A stretch of 64,000 bases of DNA from Thermoplasmata archaeon (lineage in GTDB: Archaea > Thermoplasmatota > Thermoplasmata > Lutacidiplasmatales > UBA184), in contig JAKIWV010000002.1 in the NCBI GenBank assembly GCA_022749815.1, forward strand, positions 568,478-632,477. Direction: 5' to 3'. The first letter of the stretch is position 1; each line of letters opens with the position of its first letter. The position numbers were made by a program, and so were the translations under genes. Below, in pieces: positions 52,531 to 59,687 of this stretch. Below the pieces are notes generated by a model that saw only the letters and a list, made by a program, of their open reading frames with translations, searched no databases and was not told the DNA's origin.

Positions 52531-53991
52531 TCACCACAGGTTCCCGAGCGGGTCCGAGGGCTGCTGAGGCGGTGCGAGGGGGGGCGGCACCAGTTGGCCG
52601 CTGGCCCCCGGAGGCACGCGGGCCCCACCGGTCGGGACGCGCACGGGCGGCGGGGCGCGAGGACGCCGGCCGACCGCAACGGCGAGGACGGCGACCAGGG
52701 CAACGACGCCCACAGCGAGGGCCACGAGCTCGAACCAGGTCGTGTGGAATAGTTGGGTCAAGCCGTTGCCAGAGGTCGTGGCGCACGTCCCGCCCTTCAC
52801 GAGACTCGCCGCACAAGCTTGCGCGACGGGCACCGTCATCGGCTGGGCCTGCACGTCTCCACCCGAGGAGGAGGTCGCGGCGGGGCTCAACGCCACCGCG
52901 GGCACCGCGCCTGAGGCGGTGGGGGTGAAGCTCGTCGCCGCCGACGCGATGCCGAGGTGCGAGCTGCCCGAGTCGTAGTCGACGGCGCTCGTTGTCGCCA
53001 CCGGGGCGAAGCCGAGGCCCTGGCCACCCATCGAGTGGGGGTCCCCGCTGAAGACGTTCCCGGTGTGCGGCACCACGATCACGCCGTCAAGGACGTCGAA
53101 CGGTCCCGAGATCGCGACCAGTAGGATATGGGTCAGCTCCCCGTTTTGGAGGGAGAGTTCCTGGCTGTATGCGCCTCGGAGTTCGACCGGCCCGGTCGCC
53201 GAGACGGAGCCGCTAGGGTTCCCGCTCAGGTGCGAGTGAGGCGTGACAAGTTCCCAAGCCAGGGCGTAGCTGGCGGACAGGTTGAACACAGCCGAGCTGT
53301 TCCACGACTCGCCGGGGTGCAGGTTGTAGGGGATCAGCCCGAGTTCCGGAGTGAACGATACCTGCGCCTGCGCGGCTCCCGTCACGTTGAAGAAATCCTT
53401 CGACACGGCGCCCGAGGCCCCCGTGATCGTGAGCTGGGAGTGGAGCGAGTCCTGCGTGTTGCCCGAGCCGTTCAGGAAGCCCAGAGCGGCGGTAGGGGAC
53501 CCCCCCACGTAGACGACCCCATCCCGGGTGAAGTTCCCGAAGGCGGTGCCCACGTCGGTGGCGCTGGCGGTGTAGTTCCCGGTCCAGGTGGGGCTCGTGC
53601 AGTTAGGCGTGCACAGGTCCACGTAGAGTTGGGCCGCGGCGGTGCGCTGTGCCTCGATCTGAAAGGTGCTCGTCGAAGTGTTCGTCTGGGTGAAGACAAC
53701 CGTCCAACCGAAGAAGGCGTGGTACTTGAGTTCGAATCCGGTGTGGTTGGCTCCGGTGACCGTAATGTCGCCGGAGATGGTCTTGGTCCCGCCATACGCC
53801 CATTGCTGGACGCCGGGCGTGGTCGCGGGCGCGAAGGCAACCGCGAGCCCGCTCGGCGCCGTCGGAGAGGCGACCGGTGACGCGAACAATGGCATCGCGA
53901 AAAGCAGTACCATGGTCACGGCGACCACGATCACCATCCCCAGGACTGGTAGTGTTCGGGGCGTGGAGGGCGCTGACGGGTGTTCTGACAT
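52531..53991 (-). CDS. Cell-surface protein with N- and C-terminal membrane segments
   Basis: This 486-residue protein has a hydrophobic signal or anchor (about residues 16-38), a Ser/Thr/Gly/Asn-rich extracellular part with many N-glycosylation-type NxS/T sites (for example NHTG, NTSTST, NCTS), a C-terminal helix (about 418-440) and a Pro-rich basic cytoplasmic tail. Four cysteines occur as paired sites (CTPNC and CAAS/CATT). No enzymatic motif is seen. A divergent helix-turn-helix regulator starts about 140 bp away. Confidence 0.68.
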   Translation of the reverse strand: MSEHPSAPSTPRTLPVLGMVIVVAVTMVLLFAMPLFASPVASPTAPSGLAVAFAPATTPGVQQWAYGGTKTISGDITVTGANHTGFELKYHAFFGWTVVFTQTNTSTSTFQIEAQRTAAAQLYVDLCTPNCTSPTWTGNYTASATDVGTAFGNFTRDGVVYVGGSPTAALGFLNGSGNTQDSLHSQLTITGASGAVSKDFFNVTGAAQAQVSFTPELGLIPYNLHPGESWNSSAVFNLSASYALAWELVTPHSHLSGNPSGSVSATGPVELRGAYSQELSLQNGELTHILLVAISGPFDVLDGVIVVPHTGNVFSGDPHSMGGQGLGFAPVATTSAVDYDSGSSHLGIASAATSFTPTASGAVPAVALSPAATSSSGGDVQAQPMTVPVAQACAASLVKGGTCATTSGNGLTQLFHTTWFELVALAVGVVALVAVLAVAVGRRPRAPPPVRVPTGGARVPPGASGQLVPPPLAPPQQPSDPLGNLW

Positions 53992-54130
53992 GTTTCGGTT
54001 TCCTCCGCGGGCCTTTGGGGTCCGCCTGACGAGGACATTGACGCCGACAGGCTTACATCAAGAAATGTCCAAGAAGGAAACGCCTGGATTGGACCCGCAG
54101 AGACGCTAAACGGAGGGTCGGAACGGTTCG

Positions 54131-55195
54131 ATGCGGGCACTGACCGAATCCGAGGCCCGTCTCATACGCGCCCTGCTGGCAGCCCCGGGGGATAGCGAGC
54201 GCGAACTGCTCGACGAGACGAGACTTCCCCGGTCCACTTACCACGCCGTACGGAAGCGGGTCTACGAGGAGGGGTGGCTCCGGATTCGGTTCGTCCCCCA
54301 CCCCGCCTGCTTCGAGCTTCCATTCGTGACGATCGCGTTGGCCCATCCCTTCGCCGAGAGCGCGGTGGATCTCATGGAGCGCTGGAGCCGCCCCGAGTCC
54401 AACGTGATCCTCTGGGGAGGAGCGGGGCTTCTCTTCGCGGTGTATCTCCACCACTCCCGGGACGAGGCTCGCCGGCTGACCTCGGGCCTGGCCGACGAAG
54501 CGATGCGATCCAGGAGCTTCTTCCTCACCACGGATACCGGGCCGCCGTCGCTCCCCATCTATTTCGACTACGAAGGGGTCTGGTCCCATCTCGCGGGCAT
54601 TCCGGGGAGTTCCCAATATCCGCGCCCTCTCTCTCCCTCATTTCCGGCCCGGAGCCGCTCCCCCGTCGGCCCGCCTTCCCCCGGCCTCATCCGATCGGCG
54701 AGGAACCTCGTGCTGCGTCCGGTCGTCGCCGACCACGAGGGGCGTTCGGGCCATTTTCTCGGGTTGCTCGGCCTCACACGTCCGGAGCACCGGCTCCTAG
54801 ACGACGGCTGGGTCTTCCGTCGGATGTTGCCGGACTTCTCCGTTCTACCCCCGTACCAGGAACGCAGGGCGGACCAGGTGGTCTTCGTTCGAGGCGAGAT
54901 CCTCGAGGGATCGACACCGGCGAAACTCCTGCAGGGGTTGACCGAGAAGTGCCGGGTCTACCCCTTTCTCCTGGCCCATGACGGGACGACCCTCGTCGTC
55001 GGGACGGCGGGGCAGTCGGGACCGACGCCCCCTGCGATCGACGGCTCAAGACCCTCGGTCCTCGGGACGCTCCAGGAACACCTCCGCCGGATCGAGGTCG
55101 ACTCGGAATGGGTCACGTCGCTCACCCCGGTGGTGGACCACCGGTACGACCGCGTGCTCGCCGACCCGGGGGCACGGCCCCCGCGACCCCGGTAG
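54131..55195 (+). CDS. Helix-turn-helix regulator with large C-terminal region
   Basis: The 354-residue protein starts with a winged helix (SEARLIRALLAAPGDSEREL then the recognition helix LPRSTYHAVRKRVYEEGWLR, residues 7-52). The remaining 300 residues include two alpha/beta segments (ELPFVTIALAHPFAESAVDL and CRVYPFLLAHDGTTLVVGTA) that could be ligand-binding or ACT-like regions; no family is recognised. It is divergent from the surface protein, so control of that gene is plausible. Confidence 0.65.
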   Translation: MRALTESEARLIRALLAAPGDSERELLDETRLPRSTYHAVRKRVYEEGWLRIRFVPHPACFELPFVTIALAHPFAESAVDLMERWSRPESNVILWGGAGLLFAVYLHHSRDEARRLTSGLADEAMRSRSFFLTTDTGPPSLPIYFDYEGVWSHLAGIPGSSQYPRPLSPSFPARSRSPVGPPSPGLIRSARNLVLRPVVADHEGRSGHFLGLLGLTRPEHRLLDDGWVFRRMLPDFSVLPPYQERRADQVVFVRGEILEGSTPAKLLQGLTEKCRVYPFLLAHDGTTLVVGTAGQSGPTPPAIDGSRPSVLGTLQEHLRRIEVDSEWVTSLTPVVDHRYDRVLADPGARPPRPR

Positions 55196-55221
55196 GCCGC
55201 TCGCCTCGGCGTCGGCCGGTG

Positions 55222-55231
55222 CTTATAAAGC
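55222..55231 (+). promoter_or_regulatory. TATA box of sufU
   Basis: GCTTATAAAG, centred about 48 nt before ATG 55274, giving a leader of about 20 nt containing AGGGGGT before the start. Confidence 0.5.
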
Positions 55232-55273
55232 CCCTCGCGTAACATCCGGAGCACTGCGCGAGGGGGTCGACCG

Positions 55274-55675
55274 ATGGCCTACGACATGTACCAGGAGCGA
55301 ATCCTTCAGCACTACCGGACTCCGAAGAATTTCGGAAAGCTGGACCATCCGGACTTCTCCGGGGAAGAGAGCAATCCCCTGTGCGGGGACCGCATCCGGT
55401 TCGAGCTCAAGCTCGACCCCTCGAAGTCGACCGTCGCCGAGGTCCGGTTCTCCGGAGAAGGCTGCGCGATCTCGATGGCCAGCGCGTCGATGCTGACGCA
55501 GAAGCTCGCGGGCCAACCGCTCGCGGCCGTCGAGAAGATCTCGCGGGACGACGTACTCCAACTCGTTGCAATCCCTCTGTCCCCCGTTCGGGTCAAGTGC
55601 GCGCTCACCGGGTTTACCGCGCTCGGCCGGGCCATCCACGGGGCTCCGGCGTCCGCGGACCCGGCCCAGGCCTGA
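55274..55675 (+). CDS. sufU: SufU/IscU-type sulfur-transfer or scaffold protein
   Basis: This 133-residue protein has the three conserved cysteines of the family: NPLCGDRI, GEGCAISMASASM and VRVKCALTGF. The N-terminal YQERILQHYRTPKNFGKL is typical. It accepts sulfur from SufS or holds a nascent cluster. The SufU-specific insertion near the third cysteine seems short, so SufU versus IscU is not certain, but the nearby SUF genes favour SufU. The ferredoxin and radical SAM genes follow at once. Confidence 0.93.
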   Translation: MAYDMYQERILQHYRTPKNFGKLDHPDFSGEESNPLCGDRIRFELKLDPSKSTVAEVRFSGEGCAISMASASMLTQKLAGQPLAAVEKISRDDVLQLVAIPLSPVRVKCALTGFTALGRAIHGAPASADPAQA

Positions 55676-55678
55676 GCC

Positions 55679-55894
55679 GTGAGCGTCTCGGCGACCATCC
55701 ACGTCGACGCGGGTACCTGTGTCCTTTGCGGGCTGTGCACCGGCGTATGCCCGCCGAATGCCCTCGAGTTGGCGCCTACGCAGCTCCGCGTTCTTGAGCA
55801 TTGCACCGGGTGCGGATGGTGCATCCCGTACTGTCCCGTCGGCGCGCTATCCGGGGGACGAGGCAGCCCTCCCCGGCGAGGTCGGCGTGGCTGA
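55679..55894 (+). CDS. 2[4Fe-4S] ferredoxin
   Basis: The 71-residue protein has two cluster motifs, CVLCGLCTGVCP and CTGCGWCIPYCP, and a basic C-terminal tail. It starts at GTG 55679, 3 bp after the sufU stop, and its stop overlaps the GTG of the radical SAM gene by 8 bp. It is probably the electron donor of that enzyme and is well placed to receive clusters from the SUF machinery. Confidence 0.9.
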   Translation: MSVSATIHVDAGTCVLCGLCTGVCPPNALELAPTQLRVLEHCTGCGWCIPYCPVGALSGGRGSPPRRGRRG

Positions 55895-57413
55895 GCCATC
55901 GGTCCCGTCTCCAGTGGCTGGCGCCCCGGTCGCTGACGCGCCCCGGGTCCTCCTGGTCGACCCGTACGTCGCTCGCGAGGATCCGATGGAACGGAAGTTC
56001 GTGGAGCTCTACCCCTCGCTCGGTATCCTCACGCTCGCGGGATGGCTTCGCGAGCATGGGATACGGACGGAGGTCACGGACCTCACCTTCGCCCGCGACG
56101 CCGAGCCGGTGACGAGGCACCTCCGCCGGTTCCGCCCGCACGTCGTGGGGGTCCACACCAAGACGCTCACGATGCCCCGGGCCCTGGAGATCGCCGTCCG
56201 AGCGCGGGCCGAGGGCGCGCTGCCCGTGGCCGGTGGCCCGGATGCCGCGACCCGGCCGGACCGGTATCTCGATGAAGGCTTCGCGGCCGTCGTGCCGAGC
56301 GAAGGGGAAGCCACGCTCGTCGAGGTCGCGACCCGAGTGCGGGACGGCGTCCCGCTGGCCGGCTGCGCCGGTGTGCTGACCCGGTCCGGCGGCCGAACGG
56401 CGAGGGGTCCTCCTCGCCCTTTTCTCCGGAACTTGGACGAGCTACCGCTCCCCGCGTGGGACTTGGTCGATATGGAGGGCTACCTGTCGGCCTGGGAACA
56501 TCGGACGGGGGAGCGGCGAGCGGCCGTGCTTACGTCGCGAGGGTGCCCCTTTGATTGTTCCTGGTGCTCCAAGCCCACATTCGGCCGGACCTACCGCCAG
56601 CAGTCGGTCGACCGGGTGCTCGACGAGCTCCGCGCCTTGCAGGACCTCTTCCGGGTCGACTACGTCCGATTCTGCGACGATGTGTTCGGTGTCGATCGAC
56701 GCTGGCTCGAGACGTTGCTCGAACGGATGCTCATCGAAGGACCGCATCTCCAGTTCGAGTGTCTGGCGCGCGTCGACCTGTTGAAAGCGGACCTGCTCGA
56801 CACGATGAAGTCGGCGGGTCTGCAGCGCGTCTATTTGGGCGTGGAGTCGGGGAGCCAGAAGATGCTCGACGTGATGAACCGCGGTACGCGACTCGCACAG
56901 ATCCAACGGGTCGCGGAGAGCCTTCGCGCCCATCAGGTGCGCCAGTTCTGGTTCCTGATGCTAGGGTATCCCGGCGAGACGCTCGAGGACATCGACGCGA
57001 CGCTGGACCTGTTCCGACGCTTCTCTCCGGAGGAGTACTCCGTGTCGATCGCCGTTCCGGTCCCGGGCACGCGGTTCTACGATTCGGTCAAGGACCGCCT
57101 CCGCGGGCGGGCCCGTACGACGCGGGGTTCCGGCGGCGTGTCCCTGCTCTACGAAGCGGCCTACCCGGAGTCGTTGTACCGTTGGCAGCAGGTCCGATTC
57201 GGTTGGGAGGCTCGCCTGGCACGGATCCGGGAGCGCTTCTCTCCGGAAGTGGCGGAACGGCTTTCCCGGGCGGCGGATGAGATCCACGAGCGGATCGCGA
57301 AGCCGTTGCTGCTGGGGAGATCCCCCGCGGTCTCTCGACCCGGTGCGTCGAGAGAATCCGGCGCTCTCCCGATGGTGGTCGACCCCCCCGCGACACAAGG
57401 TCCCTCGGCGTGA
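55887..57413 (+). CDS. B12-binding-domain radical SAM protein
   Basis: This 508-residue protein has an N-terminal cobalamin-binding-like domain (RVLLVDPYVAR, YPSLGILTLAGWLREHGI, VVGVHTKTLT). The radical SAM core carries RGCPFDCSWC (Cys220, Cys224, Cys227), followed by FCDDVFGVDRRW, VYLGVESGSQKMLDVMNRG and MLGYPGETLEDI. Members include methylases and cyclases acting on lipids, tetrapyrroles or natural products; none can be singled out. GTG 55887 overlaps the ferredoxin gene. Confidence 0.9.
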   Translation: MAEPSVPSPVAGAPVADAPRVLLVDPYVAREDPMERKFVELYPSLGILTLAGWLREHGIRTEVTDLTFARDAEPVTRHLRRFRPHVVGVHTKTLTMPRALEIAVRARAEGALPVAGGPDAATRPDRYLDEGFAAVVPSEGEATLVEVATRVRDGVPLAGCAGVLTRSGGRTARGPPRPFLRNLDELPLPAWDLVDMEGYLSAWEHRTGERRAAVLTSRGCPFDCSWCSKPTFGRTYRQQSVDRVLDELRALQDLFRVDYVRFCDDVFGVDRRWLETLLERMLIEGPHLQFECLARVDLLKADLLDTMKSAGLQRVYLGVESGSQKMLDVMNRGTRLAQIQRVAESLRAHQVRQFWFLMLGYPGETLEDIDATLDLFRRFSPEEYSVSIAVPVPGTRFYDSVKDRLRGRARTTRGSGGVSLLYEAAYPESLYRWQQVRFGWEARLARIRERFSPEVAERLSRAADEIHERIAKPLLLGRSPAVSRPGASRESGALPMVVDPPATQGPSA

Positions 57414-57419
57414 GCCACG

Positions 57420-58337
57420 ATGTCGGTCCGCGAGTTTGAAGCGGGGGACGGACCCGCCGCCCGGCGACTCTGGGACGATCTCGGGGGCTGGTATCGCAAC
57501 ACGTCGCCCACATCGGACATCGATGTGGACCGTGCCGTTGCCCGGCTGCGTCGGCACGCGGCCGGCAGTCTCCGCCCTCGTCGCTCGACTCCGACGGAGG
57601 GAGCGTGGGTCGCCGTCTCCAACGAGGCTCCGGTCGGATGGCTCTACGCACGCGCCGACGCAGAGCAGAGCTACGTCATCCCTCTCATTCCCCCGGGCGA
57701 TACCACCGGGCTCTTCGACGCGCTTCTCTCCCCAGCCAAGGAGTGGTTTCTCCGTCGAGGGGCCCACCAATTTTTTGTCGACGTGCCCGCTGAACGACGG
57801 GACCTCCGTACCGCGGCGGAACGGGATGGACGTGTCCTTTGGCATCGCGCGGTGCTCGACCGGGACGTCCGAGCCCTCGCCCCGGAGGCTACGCTCCCCA
57901 CGACGGTCCGTGACTTCCGGCGGTCCGACCTCGCGGCCGTGCAATCGCTCTTTACCCGACGTCACCCCGAAGCCACACCACCGCCGATCCCCGTCGCATT
58001 CCTGGAGCTCCGCGCCGGCTGGTTCCGGGACCCGGCGTGGGAGCTCCAACGGGGGATCTGGGTCGCCGGCCCTCGGCAGGATGTACTCGGGGTGGCCGGC
58101 GGGAACCATCGGCCCCGATCTCCCATTGGCTTCCTGGGGCCGTGGGTGTTGTCCGAACGGGCGAGCCCTCCGGTCGTGCGGGAACTCCTCGACGTCGTCC
58201 TGGAGTGGCTTCGTGGCGTCGGGGGCCAACGTGTTCGCACGACGGTGCCAACCCCGCCGAACGACGATGCGCAAGCCCTTCAAGCCGCCGGTTTCTCGAT
58301 TCTCGCCGAGAGCGACCTGTACGAGCTGAGGACCTGA
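57420..58337 (+). CDS. GNAT-like acetyltransferase (divergent, two-domain)
   Basis: The 305-residue protein begins with SVREFEAGDGPAARRLWDDL, a GNAT-type first strand and helix, and a second such start lies at about residue 160 (TVRDFRRSDLAAVQSLFTRRHP). The C-terminus ends with DAQALQAAGFSILAESDLYEL, typical of GNAT motif B. The acetyl-CoA loop RxxGxG/A is not clear in either half, so catalytic activity is uncertain. It is 6 bp downstream of the radical SAM gene. Confidence 0.65.
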   Translation: MSVREFEAGDGPAARRLWDDLGGWYRNTSPTSDIDVDRAVARLRRHAAGSLRPRRSTPTEGAWVAVSNEAPVGWLYARADAEQSYVIPLIPPGDTTGLFDALLSPAKEWFLRRGAHQFFVDVPAERRDLRTAAERDGRVLWHRAVLDRDVRALAPEATLPTTVRDFRRSDLAAVQSLFTRRHPEATPPPIPVAFLELRAGWFRDPAWELQRGIWVAGPRQDVLGVAGGNHRPRSPIGFLGPWVLSERASPPVVRELLDVVLEWLRGVGGQRVRTTVPTPPNDDAQALQAAGFSILAESDLYELRT

Positions 58338-58370
58338 AGCCCGGCCGGTTACTCCGGGGCCTAGACCCGG

Positions 58371-58388
58371 GCCCGGCCCGGGCCGGGC
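58371..58388. terminator. GC-rich perfect palindrome after the GNAT-like gene
   Basis: GCCCGGCCCGGGCCGGGC, an 18-bp perfect palindrome 33 bp past the stop codon. It is probably a 3'-end structure. Confidence 0.35.
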
Positions 58389-58549
58389 ATCGGCTATTGG
58401 GGTGGCGGAAGCGAGATGGCAGCGGTCTGGCGGGAGGGACAGGTCGCTGCTCCCGTCCGGACCTCCGGCGGGGCAAGTCGCACCCGACCGCGCAGTCGGC
58501 CGGGCCTTTGAGTGCTTCGGTTTCTTCACCGCGGTGCCCCAAGGGGGGG

Positions 58550-58558
58550 AGCTTTTGA
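58550..58558 (+). promoter_or_regulatory. TATA-like box of the aldo-keto reductase gene
   Basis: GCTTTTGAAC, centred about 27 nt before GTG 58581. Confidence 0.35.
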
Positions 58559-58580
58559 ACGGGGAGAGCTCCAACCTGGC

Positions 58581-59687
58581 GTGCCCCGTCTCCCTGGGGT
58601 GGCAACGCCCGAAGGCACCCGCCGGTACGCGGTGCGAGCGACCCGGGAGCACGGGGTGGCCGCAGCGCACTTCCGGGAAGTGCCCGGCGGTTTGCGGCTC
58701 TCGTCCTTCGGGCTCGGGTCTTACATCGGTCCTCCGGACGCGCTCACCGACGAAGCCGTCGAGGAGGCCACTCAGGTCTGCCTCCGGTCCGGCCGGGTGA
58801 ACGTGCTCGATACCGCGATCAACTACCGGTACCAACGGGCCGAACGTTCCATCGGTCGCGGCCTCTCGCGCGCCGTGGCGCGCGGGCCGATGCAACGGGA
58901 GGAGGTCTTCGTCTCGACCAAATGCGGGTACCTTGCTCCGGACGGCGAATCGAAGATTCCCCGGGACCGGTGGGTCGAGACCGAGCTCGTCGCCAGGGAT
59001 GTGCTCGATCCGGCCGACATCGTCGACGATTGTCATGCGATGAGCGCTTCCTTTCTGCGGGATCAGATCGAGCGGAGCCGAACCAACCTCTCGCTCGAGA
59101 CCCTGGATCTTCTCTACCTGCACAACGCGCCGGACGCGCAGCTTCCGGTCGTCGGGCACGACGAGTTCCTGCGACGGCTCGTGGAGGCGTTCGGGTGCCT
59201 GGAAGAGTTGCGGGCCGCCGGCCGGCTCGGCGCCTACGGGCTGGCGACCTGGGACTGCCTCCGAGCCGCCCGAGGGTCGCCAGGATATTTCTCCCTGGAG
59301 GAGGGCGTGTCAGCCGCCCGGTCCGTGGGCGGCGAGGACCACGGATTCCGGTTCATCCAGTTCCCCTTCAGCGTGGGGATGCCCGACGCGGCCGTTCAGA
59401 AGAATCAGTCGGTGAAGGGGGAGAAGCTCACCCTGTTCGAGGCGGCGCAGCGGCTCGGCGTCGGCTGTTTCACCAGCGTCCCGCTGCTCCAGGGCCAGCT
59501 CGCCCGCGTGGGCCCCGTCGCCAACGGCCTGTCGGCCGCCCAAACCGCCATCCAATTCGCCCGGTCCGCTCCAGGGACGATCGGCCCGCTGGTCGGGCAA
59601 AAGGAGCCCGCGCACCTCGCGGAGAACCTCCGGTTGGCAGACCGGGCCCCCTGGGAACGCCGGGAGTTCGAGACCTACCTGGCCTGA
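58581..59687 (+). CDS. Aldo/keto reductase family oxidoreductase
   Basis: This 368-residue TIM-barrel protein has the AKR landmarks LSSFGLGSYIG, VLDTAINYRYQRAERSIGRGL (active-site Asp and Tyr), VFVSTKCGYL (catalytic Lys) and LDLLYLHNA (His). The C-terminal TIGPLVGQKEPAHLAENLRLAD corresponds to the cofactor-binding end. It is longer than usual because of inserted loops after the third strand. GTG 58581 is chosen from the TATA-like spacing; GTG 58599 is possible. It overlaps the convergent rad50 gene by 13 bp. Substrate unknown. Confidence 0.85.
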   Translation: MPRLPGVATPEGTRRYAVRATREHGVAAAHFREVPGGLRLSSFGLGSYIGPPDALTDEAVEEATQVCLRSGRVNVLDTAINYRYQRAERSIGRGLSRAVARGPMQREEVFVSTKCGYLAPDGESKIPRDRWVETELVARDVLDPADIVDDCHAMSASFLRDQIERSRTNLSLETLDLLYLHNAPDAQLPVVGHDEFLRRLVEAFGCLEELRAAGRLGAYGLATWDCLRAARGSPGYFSLEEGVSAARSVGGEDHGFRFIQFPFSVGMPDAAVQKNQSVKGEKLTLFEAAQRLGVGCFTSVPLLQGQLARVGPVANGLSAAQTAIQFARSAPGTIGPLVGQKEPAHLAENLRLADRAPWERREFETYLA

